NCBI RefSeq assembly: GCF_020216685.1
Contig: NZ_JAIWNS010000251.1
Location: 1 to 5,357 of the forward strand
Source of the DNA: Methanospirillum hungatei
GTDB lineage: Archaea > Halobacteriota > Methanomicrobia > Methanomicrobiales > Methanospirillaceae
Direction: 5' to 3'
DNA: 5,357 nucleotides
Of this stretch, positions 1 to 4,781 are shown one piece after another. The notes under the pieces are model-generated. The model searched no databases. It was not told where the DNA came from and saw only the letters and a program-made list of their open reading frames with translations. Both the position numbers and the translations under genes were made by a program. Positions within the stretch are counted from its first letter, which is position 1. Every line of letters begins with the position of its first letter.

Positions 1-963
1 GGATATGCCCTTTATGAGCAGAGCGGATTTGGCAGACCACAAAAGGACGGGCTTCGGCTCTCTCCGGTAGAAGCACTCTATCTCGTGTACCGGGGAAGAA
101 TCGAGATCCCCGGATATGATTTTGACACGCTTCTGGTCCGGTTTTCAGAAGACGCCCATATGATCAGATCGTTCCTCGTGTACCGGGATATCAGGGAGCG
201 GGGATATGTGGTCCAGACCGGTCCCCATGACTTCAGGGTATTTAAGCGGGGAGAGAAACCAGGAAAAGGAGAGTCCCAGTATATGGTCCGGGTGCTCTCC
301 GAGCGTGACCTGATTGATTTTTCCGTTGTCCAGGGCGAGGTCAGGACTACCCTCAATATGAGAAAACAGCATGTCCTTGCGGTGGTTGATGACGAGTTTG
401 AGATTACCTATTATGAAGTAAAACTCCAGAAACTGCCCGGACTTGAAGTTACTCCTGATCCGCAGCCGGCAACGGGCATTCTCTCCAGTATTTCGGTTAT
501 CATATCCGCAGGGGCAGACCTTGGGTATGACCAGGCATTTTACGGAAAACGGCTGGATGATTCACGGATAGTCCTTGCAACCGTTGAAGCAGCCTACCTG
601 ATGGAGCAGGGTCTTGTGACCATAGAGCAGGGCGAGGATACGCTGACTCCTGAACAATATTGTGCCCGGATCCAGGATTCAGATCCAGAACTTGATAAGA
701 AGATCACCGTGTACCGGCATTTACGGGAACTTCAGTATATCCCCAAGACCGGGTATAAATTCGGCCATCATTTCCGGGTATATTCAGGAAGGAAAATCCA
801 CTCAGAGATGCTGGTTCAGGCGATAGGGCCCCTCGAGACACTTCCCATGAATAGTATATCCCGGTCAGTCCGGATGGCTCACAGTGTCAAAAAGAAGATG
901 TTATTTGCCGGTATACATGATGAGGGCATTGTCTTTACTGAATTTGCCAGGATAAAACTCTAG
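1..963 (+). CDS. endA: tRNA-splicing (tRNA-intron) endonuclease EndA, 5'-truncated by the window
   Basis: EndA cleaves pre-tRNA introns at the bulge-helix-bulge motif, leaving a 2',3'-cyclic phosphate and a 5'-hydroxyl. The frame is open from base 1, and its first residues (GRPQKDGLRLSPVEALYLV) are already family sequence, so the GTG at 85 is not the start. The start lies left of the window, with perhaps 20-30 residues missing. The visible 320 residues form two endonuclease repeats, the layout of the homodimeric alpha2 class. The C-terminal repeat has the expected triad: Tyr of FGHHFRVY (about visible residue 261), His of HSEMLV (about 267) and a Lys in AHSVKKKMLFA (297-299). In the N-terminal repeat the equivalents are FRVF and ESQYMV, so Tyr and His are lost, as expected for its structural, non-catalytic role. 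The stop at 961-963 is 4 nt before trpS, indicating one operon. Residue roles are from family knowledge; the triad assignment is by eye. Confidence 0.93.
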   Translation, partial: GYALYEQSGFGRPQKDGLRLSPVEALYLVYRGRIEIPGYDFDTLLVRFSEDAHMIRSFLVYRDIRERGYVVQTGPHDFRVFKRGEKPGKGESQYMVRVLSERDLIDFSVVQGEVRTTLNMRKQHVLAVVDDEFEITYYEVKLQKLPGLEVTPDPQPATGILSSISVIISAGADLGYDQAFYGKRLDDSRIVLATVEAAYLMEQGLVTIEQGEDTLTPEQYCARIQDSDPELDKKITVYRHLRELQYIPKTGYKFGHHFRVYSGRKIHSEMLVQAIGPLETLPMNSISRSVRMAHSVKKKMLFAGIHDEGIVFTEFARIKL

Positions 964-967
964 AATC

Positions 968-2239
968 ATGGACACTGAAGTTGTAAACCCCTGGGCATCA
1001 GACCAGTCTGTCGATATCGAGCGTCTGCATGCCGAGTTTGGAATTGAGCGGATTGAGACCGTCACCGATCTTCTTCCGGAGACTCCCGATTTTATCAGAC
1101 GGGGGATCGTTTTCGGCCACCGCGATTACCACCAGATAGCGAATGCAATCAGGACTAATGAACCCTTCAATGTGATGACTGGGTTTATGCCATCCGGCCA
1201 CCCGCATCTTGGACACCTGATGGTCATGAAGGAAGTGGTCTGGCATGTGCAGCAGGGAGGACGAGGATTTATCTGTATTGCTGACCGGGAAGCCCATGCA
1301 GTACGAAACCTCTCCTGGGAACAGTGCCGGAAATATGGCGATGAATATCTCTCATGTCTCTATGCTCTTGGGTACCATGGGGAAACTTATGAACAGAGTT
1401 CAAACCGGGTCGTGCAGGATCTGGCTTTTGAAGCATCGGCGAAGGTGAATTTTTCAGAACTCTCTGCAATTTATGGATTTACTCCGGATACCGATATCGG
1501 TCATGCCATGAGTGTCTTAACCCAGGTAGCAGATATCCTCCATCCCCAGGTGAATGAAGAACCGGCCCCGACTGTCGTGCCAGTGGGTCTTGACCAGGAT
1601 CCGCATATCCGGCTTACAAGAGGGGTTGCCCATAAACTCCGGATGTTCACCGTCGAGGATCGGGACACTCATGTCAGTGTGCGGTCAAAGGAGGCCCCGG
1701 AAGAGGCAATGGAAGCGGTGCATAAAGCATTCAAGGGATCCAAGCGGTATGAGGGTCATATAGATATTACTGGTGTTCCCCTCGATGTCGTGAAAAAGAC
1801 CGTTCGGGCAATAGAGCGAACCCATGGGGGATATGGGTTTGTCACTCCATCCGCAACCTTTCACCGGTTCATGCCTGGTCTGACCGGTGGGAAGATGTCA
1901 TCCAGTATCCCGGAGAGTATTATCGGGTTTTACGAGGATGACAAGAAGGTCACCAAGAAGATCATGTCGGCCCTGACTGGTGGCCGGATGACGCTCCAGG
2001 AACAGAAAGAACTCGGAGGAGAGGCAGATAAGTGCCCGGTGTTCCTGTTAAATCTGTTTCATATGGTATCTGATGATGCTGAGCTTGCTGAAATCCGTCG
2101 GAAATGCATGGCCGGAGAGCTCATGTGTGGGCAGTGTAAGAAAGAGACCGCAGCACGGGTTTTAGCATTCCTGGATGAGTTCAGGGAGAAGATGGCGGTT
2201 GTAGCAGATCAGATACGATCGGAAAAGAGTTGTTTATAA
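968..2239 (+). CDS. trpS: Tryptophanyl-tRNA synthetase (tryptophan--tRNA ligase)
   Basis: This class I cytoplasmic synthetase charges tRNA-Trp with tryptophan using ATP. The 423-aa product is full length for the archaeal/eukaryal-type TrpRS. The opening (NPWASDQSVDIERLHAEFGI, residues 7-26) matches the usual archaeal N-terminus. The HIGH-type signature is SGHPHLGH (76-83). VPVGLDQDPHIRLTR (204-218) is the typical core segment, and KMSSS (309-313) is the second ATP-binding signature. The helical, anticodon-side C-terminal domain occupies about 320-423 and includes Cys380, Cys387 and Cys390. The ATG at 968 is favoured because conserved sequence starts within a few residues of it and it lies 4 nt after the endA stop. 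No strong Shine-Dalgarno is visible, so translational coupling to endA is likely. Codons 352 to about 420 are duplicated at 4533-4738. The gene appears intact and functional. Confidence 0.97.
   Translation: MDTEVVNPWASDQSVDIERLHAEFGIERIETVTDLLPETPDFIRRGIVFGHRDYHQIANAIRTNEPFNVMTGFMPSGHPHLGHLMVMKEVVWHVQQGGRGFICIADREAHAVRNLSWEQCRKYGDEYLSCLYALGYHGETYEQSSNRVVQDLAFEASAKVNFSELSAIYGFTPDTDIGHAMSVLTQVADILHPQVNEEPAPTVVPVGLDQDPHIRLTRGVAHKLRMFTVEDRDTHVSVRSKEAPEEAMEAVHKAFKGSKRYEGHIDITGVPLDVVKKTVRAIERTHGGYGFVTPSATFHRFMPGLTGGKMSSSIPESIIGFYEDDKKVTKKIMSALTGGRMTLQEQKELGGEADKCPVFLLNLFHMVSDDAELAEIRRKCMAGELMCGQCKKETAARVLAFLDEFREKMAVVADQIRSEKSCL
2021..2226 (+). repeat. 206-bp direct repeat, copy A (3' end of trpS)
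   Basis: This stretch of trpS recurs at 4533-4738 with a constant offset of 2512 bp, no gaps and 18 mismatches by hand count (about 91% identity). It encodes TrpS residues 352 to about 420. Similarity stops abruptly at both ends: upstream, trpS sequence abuts pheS-like sequence in copy B, and downstream the two copies diverge just before the trpS stop. Copy A sits in an intact gene and is presumably the donor or the functionally constrained copy. Confidence 0.95.
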
Positions 2240-2250
2240 ATCTCTATAAC

Positions 2251-2279
2251 TTTATTTTATCTTCAAAAGTCCCTTTTCC
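2251..2279 (+). terminator. Probable T-rich terminator of the endA-trpS transcript
   Basis: Eleven bases after the trpS stop the + strand becomes T-rich (TTTATTTTAT at 2251-2260, then CCCTTTTCCC at 2271-2280). Archaeal intrinsic termination mainly needs oligo-T tracts and no strong hairpin. I see no convincing stem here. The end of the operon also fits the change to AT-richer sequence and the promoter-like signals that follow. Confidence 0.4.
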
Positions 2280-2350
2280 CAATTCTTACGCAATTGACCC
2301 CTAAATTCTACCAATCCCTTATCCCAAAGGTCGTCTGTCTGTGTCAACGA

Positions 2351-2442
2351 GTATGGACATACTTGAATGGAGATCAGTATATGTAACAAAAAGTTGACAT
2401 AATCTCATTCAGTAATGAGTATGTAAGATTGCATTGACATAC
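2351..2442 (+). promoter_or_regulatory. Putative fic promoter/operator region with phased repeats
   Basis: GACATA occurs three times at exactly 40-bp intervals (2356, 2396 and 2436). The last two are TTGACATA, and the first lies in the near-palindrome GTATGGACATAC (2351-2362). CTCATT-CAGT-AATGAG (2404-2419) is a perfect 6-bp inverted repeat. Next to it, GTATGT (2419-2424) and ACATAC (2437-2442) form a 6-bp inverted repeat with a 12-nt spacer. TATATG (2378-2383) is a candidate TATA box and would place transcription start near 2405, inside the CTCATT/AATGAG repeat. These symmetrical sites could be operators, perhaps for the Fic protein's own C-terminal winged helix. The repeats are directly visible; their function is inference. 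Confidence 0.45.
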
Positions 2443-2457
2443 AATCGATCCTTAAGT

Positions 2458-2461
2458 GGTG
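2458..2461 (+). promoter_or_regulatory. Ribosome binding site of fic
   Basis: GGTG at 2458-2461, a common archaeal Shine-Dalgarno core, lies 4 nt before the ATG at 2466 and supports that start. Confidence 0.6.
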
Positions 2462-2465
2462 CATA

Positions 2466-3635
2466 ATGGAATATACGAATGGATCAAAGAGGGCAGGAAC
2501 AATTGAATGGAGGACATCACCTATACTTGGAACGTATGAGGTTTTCATTCCCTGCTCTCTGCCTCCTGAACTTATCCTGGATGATGAACTCCTCCTGCTT
2601 ATTTCAGAAGCGAGTGATGCACTAGCCCGGCTTGATGGGGTAACGCAGGTTCTCCCAAATCCTGATCTATTCGTTGCGATGTATATGAAAAAAGAAGCCC
2701 TACTTAGTTCGCAGATAGAAGGGACTCAGGCATCACTCCTGGGTATCCTTGAATTTGAAGCTGATTTGACACCTAAGGAGAATATGAATGATATTCGTGA
2801 GGTTTTGAATTATCTGAATGCGATGAGTCATGGAATGGAAAAGTTGGAATTTTCTGAGTTTTCTCTTTCGCTTATAAATGAAATCCACCATTTCCTTATT
2901 TCCGGTACCAGGGGTGCATCAAAACACCCGGGGAAACTTCGTGGAGTACAAAATTGGATTGGATTACCTGGTTTTTCGATTGAGCAGGCCTCATATGTTC
3001 CGCCACCTCCGGATCTTGTTCAACCATTAATGGAAGAGCTGCAGGAATTTATCATAAAAAAGGATCTCATACCTCCACTTGTGAAAACAGCATTAATTCA
3101 TGCACAGTTTGAATCAATACATCCCTACGAAGATGGTAATGGAAGAATGGGCAGACTTCTAACAGCATTCTATTTATATCATCGTCGGATTCTTTCACGC
3201 CCTCTGTTATACCTGAGTTATTATCTGAAAAAGAATCAGCACGAATATTATGAATTGTTAAATCGTGTCAGATTCGATGGTTTATGGGAGGATTGGATAC
3301 GATTTTTTCTTATCGGGGTCATTGAGGTTTCAAAAGATTCGATAGAAACCGCGAAAAAGATTATAGGTCTTCAAAACGAACTGACTCAAAAATTGGCGAT
3401 AAATCGTATTGGGGGATTGAATGCAGTCCGGCTCATTCAACTCGCCTTTGAATATCCAATTCTTTCAACCGCTCAGGTTACAGAAACACTGAAGGTAAGT
3501 CGACAGACTGCAACCCTCCTGATTAAGAAGTTTGAAGAGGTCGGTATATTTGTGGAGATATCAGGAAAACAAAAGCATCGAAGATACCAGTTTATTGATT
3601 ATCTCCGCATAATACAGTCCGGAATGCATGAGTGA
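2466..3635 (+). CDS. Fic-family protein (probable AMP-transferase, class II) with C-terminal winged helix
   Basis: Fic enzymes usually transfer AMP from ATP to a hydroxyl side chain of a target protein. The 389-aa product has the common Fic_N + Fic + HTH layout, close in length to the well-studied bacterial SoFic type. SSQIEG (81-86) fits the inhibitory helix motif (S/T)xxxE(G/N), here on the N-terminal side, hence class II. Glu85 would block productive ATP binding until released. The active loop is HPYEDGNGRMGR (219-230), with catalytic His219 and the GNGR anion-binding turn; the usual HPF Phe is Tyr. KLRGVQNWIG (157-166) and YVPPPP (177-182) match the substrate-side flap. A winged-helix domain follows (about 331-378; recognition helix near VSRQTATLLIKKF). 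The gene is monocistronic, with its own operator-like upstream region, and AT-richer than endA-trpS, suggesting acquisition. The target is unknown. It may act as a solitary toxin-like regulator; no separate FicA-type antitoxin is visible. Confidence 0.92.
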   Translation: MEYTNGSKRAGTIEWRTSPILGTYEVFIPCSLPPELILDDELLLLISEASDALARLDGVTQVLPNPDLFVAMYMKKEALLSSQIEGTQASLLGILEFEADLTPKENMNDIREVLNYLNAMSHGMEKLEFSEFSLSLINEIHHFLISGTRGASKHPGKLRGVQNWIGLPGFSIEQASYVPPPPDLVQPLMEELQEFIIKKDLIPPLVKTALIHAQFESIHPYEDGNGRMGRLLTAFYLYHRRILSRPLLYLSYYLKKNQHEYYELLNRVRFDGLWEDWIRFFLIGVIEVSKDSIETAKKIIGLQNELTQKLAINRIGGLNAVRLIQLAFEYPILSTAQVTETLKVSRQTATLLIKKFEEVGIFVEISGKQKHRRYQFIDYLRIIQSGMHE

Positions 3636-3717
3636 TAAAAAGAAATTTCTCTATCAGTTTAGGATAAATCCCGTCCCCTCCATGATTTACGAGTATATAT
3701 CATCATCTTTAAATTGA

Positions 3718-3843
3718 ATGGTCGATATCATTCTCCTAATGGGGGGCAAGAGAGTAATTGTATCAGCAATAACCACATCTGCCATTTTCATTGAAATATT
3801 GGTCATGATTATGCCCGTAAAAGAGGGGTGTTTTTTTACATGA
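3718..3843 (+). CDS. Possible small hydrophobic membrane peptide (41 aa), unproven
   Basis: This short ORF lies in the gap between fic and the pheS-like region. After a short start that includes Lys11 and Arg12, it has a continuous hydrophobic run (VIVSAITTSAIFIEILVMIM, residues 13-32) long enough for one membrane helix, then a short tail with one Lys and one Glu. There is no Shine-Dalgarno. TATATAT (3694-3700), however, is about 20 nt upstream of the ATG, roughly the distance for a leaderless archaeal transcript. I recognise no family. It could equally be chance, since AT-rich intergenic DNA readily yields hydrophobic codons. Confidence 0.25.
   Translation: MVDIILLMGGKRVIVSAITTSAIFIEILVMIMPVKEGCFFT
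3825..3837 (+). terminator. T7 tract, possible terminator of the fic transcript
   Basis: GGGGTG followed by seven T residues (3831-3837) is the longest T-run in the window, about 200 bp after the fic stop and about 40 bp before the next promoter. This is a plausible archaeal oligo-T terminator isolating fic from the downstream unit. No clear stem precedes it. Confidence 0.4.
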
Positions 3844-3879
3844 AATCATCATTTTTCTTACCCATCCTGATCCCCATCC

Positions 3880-3887
3880 TATAAATA
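3880..3887 (+). promoter_or_regulatory. TATA box of the pheS-like unit
   Basis: TATAAATA at 3880-3887 is a near-ideal archaeal TATA box. With the usual 22-27 bp distance, transcription would start near 3906-3911. That is only about 8-13 nt before the ATG of the Phe-rich leader ORF at 3919, so the leader would be translated from the extreme 5' end of the RNA. The element is directly visible; its use is inferred from spacing. Confidence 0.7.
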
Positions 3888-3918
3888 CTAATCACTGGAA
3901 ACAGTATAGCAGACTTTC

Positions 3919-3978
3919 ATGAGCACTATCGGATCATTCTCCTCATTCTTTTCCTGCTCATTCTTTTCGTTTAGATAG
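3919..3978 (+). CDS. Putative Phe-rich leader peptide upstream of the pheS-like ORF
   Basis: The 19-codon ORF reads MSTIGSFSSFFSCSFFSFR, with 6 Phe and 7 Ser. It begins just after the predicted transcription start and ends at a TAG that is the first part of a strong GC-rich hairpin. A short ORF rich in the cognate amino acid, followed by a stem-loop and then a gene for the matching synthetase, is the classical bacterial attenuator layout (E. coli pheM-pheST). Part of the Phe/Ser content comes from a direct repeat of CTCATTCTTTTC, so a sequence-level explanation is possible. There is no Shine-Dalgarno, as expected for a near-leaderless message. Translation and function are inference. Confidence 0.5.
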   Translation: MSTIGSFSSFFSCSFFSFR

Positions 3979-4002
3979 GGGTCTGGACTAAACCGGGCCC
4001 CT
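3977..4002 (+). promoter_or_regulatory. GC-rich hairpin at the leader stop codon (attenuator candidate)
   Basis: Bases 3977-3986 pair with 3993-4002 to give a 10-bp stem (eight Watson-Crick pairs, including four consecutive G-C, and two G-U pairs) closed by the loop ACTAAA. The stem overlaps the last two bases of the leader TAG, so a ribosome stopping there would melt it while one stalled on upstream Phe codons would not. No T-run follows directly, so it may act as a pause or folding switch and need not be a simple terminator. Confidence 0.6.
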
Positions 4003-4037
4003 GTAATAATCGATTACTGTTACCGAAGGTTATCAGG
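4000..4037 (+). promoter_or_regulatory. Alternative stem that would mask the downstream ribosome binding site
   Basis: CCTG (4000-4003) can pair with CAGG (4034-4037), and ATAA (4006-4009) with TTAT (4030-4033), leaving a 2-nt bulge and a 20-nt loop. The stem shares bases 4000-4002 with the GC-rich hairpin, so the two compete. It covers the first bases of GGAG (4036-4039), the ribosome binding site of the 27-codon ORF. The pairing is visible by eye; stability was not calculated. Confidence 0.3.
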
Positions 4038-4047
4038 AGATACATTC

Positions 4048-4131
4048 ATGCACCATATACAAAAAACACAAAAATCAATCACCGGACAAAAATTGAAAAG
4101 TGAACCACATACGGAGATATCATGCAATTAA
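4048..4131 (+). CDS. Possible 27-aa upstream ORF overlapping the pheS-like start
   Basis: The ATG at 4048 follows AGGAG (4035-4039) with an 8-nt gap, a better ribosome binding site than many real genes have. The peptide starts MHHIQKTQKSITGQKLK and is basic and polar, with no recognisable domain. Its TAA overlaps the pheS-like ORF by 10 nt (4122-4131) in another frame, so it could feed ribosomes to that start. It may be a regulatory uORF or chance. Confidence 0.3.
   Translation: MHHIQKTQKSITGQKLKSEPHTEISCN
4113..4118 (+). promoter_or_regulatory. Ribosome binding site of the pheS-like ORF
   Basis: GGAGAT at 4113-4118 lies 3 nt before the ATG at 4122; from the GGAG core the gap is 5 nt. It supports that start, which also matches the expected PheS N-terminus. 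Confidence 0.6.
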
Positions 4132-4763
4132 CCCTGAATGAGAAACGTCTGCTTCTAGAGCTGGTAAAAACCGAAACCACGACTCCGGAAGAGATGGGAA
4201 CAATTCTTGACCGGCCTGCTGATTCAGTCGTTCAGTATGGAGGACTCTTATCCCAGAAAGGCCTTGCTCAGGTGGATCGTGCCGTCACAACCACACTTCT
4301 CCTGACCGATGAGGGACGGCAATATCTTAAGGAGGGACTTCCTGAACGGCAGCTCTATGACAGTTTCTCTGAATCAGCATCCATTGCTGACCTTAATACG
4401 CATCCTCATGCAAAGATCGGTCTTGGCTGGGTGAAAATAGAAGCCGGAAATGTCATCAAGACCGGTGATGCAGCTCCGTCTCCGATTGAGATCGGTCTGA
4501 AAAATTCGGATGCTGCTCCAGCTTATATTAAGGAGGCAGACAAGTGCCCGGTGTTCCTTCTGAATCTGTTTCATATGGTATCTGATGATGCAGAACTCGC
4601 CAAAATCCGTCGGAAATGCATGGCCGGAGAGCTCATATACGGGCAGTGTAAGAAAGAGACCGCAGCACGGGTTTTGGCTTTCCTGGATAAGTTCAGGGAG
4701 AAGATGACGGTTGCAGCAAATCAGATACGATCGGAAAAAGTTAAAATTTTAATATTAAATTAA
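4122..4763 (+). CDS. Chimeric ORF: truncated PheS N-terminus fused to a second TrpS C-terminus (probable pseudogene)
   Basis: Residues 1 to about 137 look like the N-terminus of archaeal phenylalanyl-tRNA synthetase alpha subunit: an opening winged-helix-like domain (LTLNEKRLLLELVK ... VVQYGGLLSQKGLAQV ... LTDEGRQYLKEGLPERQL), then the start of a second one (IADLNTHPHAKIGLGWVKI). From Glu138 to Lys206 it matches TrpS 352-420 with 7 substitutions, then ends in a new tail, VKILILN. The PheS catalytic domain, about 340 further residues in a normal ~480-aa subunit, is missing, as is the TrpS catalytic core, so no aminoacylation is possible. The join is in frame and the ORF is otherwise open. TrpS Cys387 is Tyr here. 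The GLGWVKIEAGN stretch seems shorter than in intact PheS. It has its own promoter, leader and RBS. It is most likely a decaying rearrangement product; an expressed tRNA- or nucleic-acid-binding chimera is possible but unsupported. Confidence 0.85.
   Translation: MQLTLNEKRLLLELVKTETTTPEEMGTILDRPADSVVQYGGLLSQKGLAQVDRAVTTTLLLTDEGRQYLKEGLPERQLYDSFSESASIADLNTHPHAKIGLGWVKIEAGNVIKTGDAAPSPIEIGLKNSDAAPAYIKEADKCPVFLLNLFHMVSDDAELAKIRRKCMAGELIYGQCKKETAARVLAFLDKFREKMTVAANQIRSEKVKILILN
4533..4738 (+). repeat. 206-bp direct repeat, copy B (trpS 3' end inside the pheS-like ORF)
   Basis: This is the second copy of 2021-2226. Of its 18 differences, 7 change an amino acid (two E>K, and M>I, C>Y, A>T, V>A, D>N relative to copy A), and 6 of those 7 are G to A. 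It ends in GGAAAAAG and then AT-rich DNA, where copy A continues to the trpS stop. Confidence 0.95.
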
Positions 4764-4781
4764 ATAATTATTAGGTTTCCA
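4739..4781. other. AT-rich junction between the chimera and the DUF362 gene
   Basis: Immediately after the end of repeat copy B the sequence is almost all A and T up to about 4773. It includes two overlapping 12-bp palindromes, TTAAAATTTTAA (4741-4752) and TTTAATATTAAA (4748-4759). It marks one edge of the rearranged zone and may also supply a TATA-like promoter for the next gene. AGGT at 4773-4776, 5 nt before the ATG at 4782, is a weak ribosome binding site. Confidence 0.5.

Larger units (their letters stand above)
3636..3879. other. Intergenic stretch downstream of fic
   Basis: Apart from the 41-codon ORF, I see no gene, tRNA or insertion sequence here on either strand. The stretch is AT-rich, with a TATATAT at 3694-3700, a G-run at 3740-3745 and a T7 tract at 3831-3837. 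CCATCCT occurs twice just before the TATA box (3862-3868 and 3874-3880). Confidence 0.6.

Noticed and set aside
85..87. GTG at 85 as the start of endA
   Set aside because: The frame continues to base 1 with family-like residues (GRPQKDGLRLSPVEALYLV), so the true start is outside the window.
998..1469. Open frames inside trpS on both strands (998-1297 minus, 1245-1448 plus, 1269-1469 minus)
   Set aside because: They lie within clear TrpS coding sequence, have no recognisable domains or RBS, and are frame shadows. The same applies to the frames at 78-372 minus, 1554-1763 plus and 4374-4574 minus.
2356..2441. CRISPR-like array from the evenly spaced GACATA boxes
   Set aside because: The repeated unit is only 6-8 bp and there are three copies; CRISPR repeats are much longer. 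An operator-like reading is more reasonable.
3120..3155. Tyr in place of Phe in the Fic motif (HPYEDGNGR) as an inactivating change
   Set aside because: His219 and GNGR are intact, and an aromatic Tyr at this position is found in otherwise normal Fic proteins, so loss of activity is not implied.
3840..3884. 14-codon ORF (MKSSFFLPILIPIL) just before the TATA box
   Set aside because: Its stop overlaps the TATA box and it lies upstream of the inferred transcription start of the pheS-like unit; there is no RBS. It is probably chance.
3636..4121. A tRNA gene or other structured RNA gene in the long gap
   Set aside because: No cloverleaf, T-loop GTTCRANNC box or matching acceptor stem was seen; the only strong stem is the short hairpin at 3977-4002.
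2021..4738. Insertion sequence or integrative element bounded by the 206-bp repeats
   Set aside because: There is no transposase, integrase, terminal inverted repeat or target-site duplication, and the bounded DNA contains host-type pheS sequence. Plain duplication/deletion fits as well.
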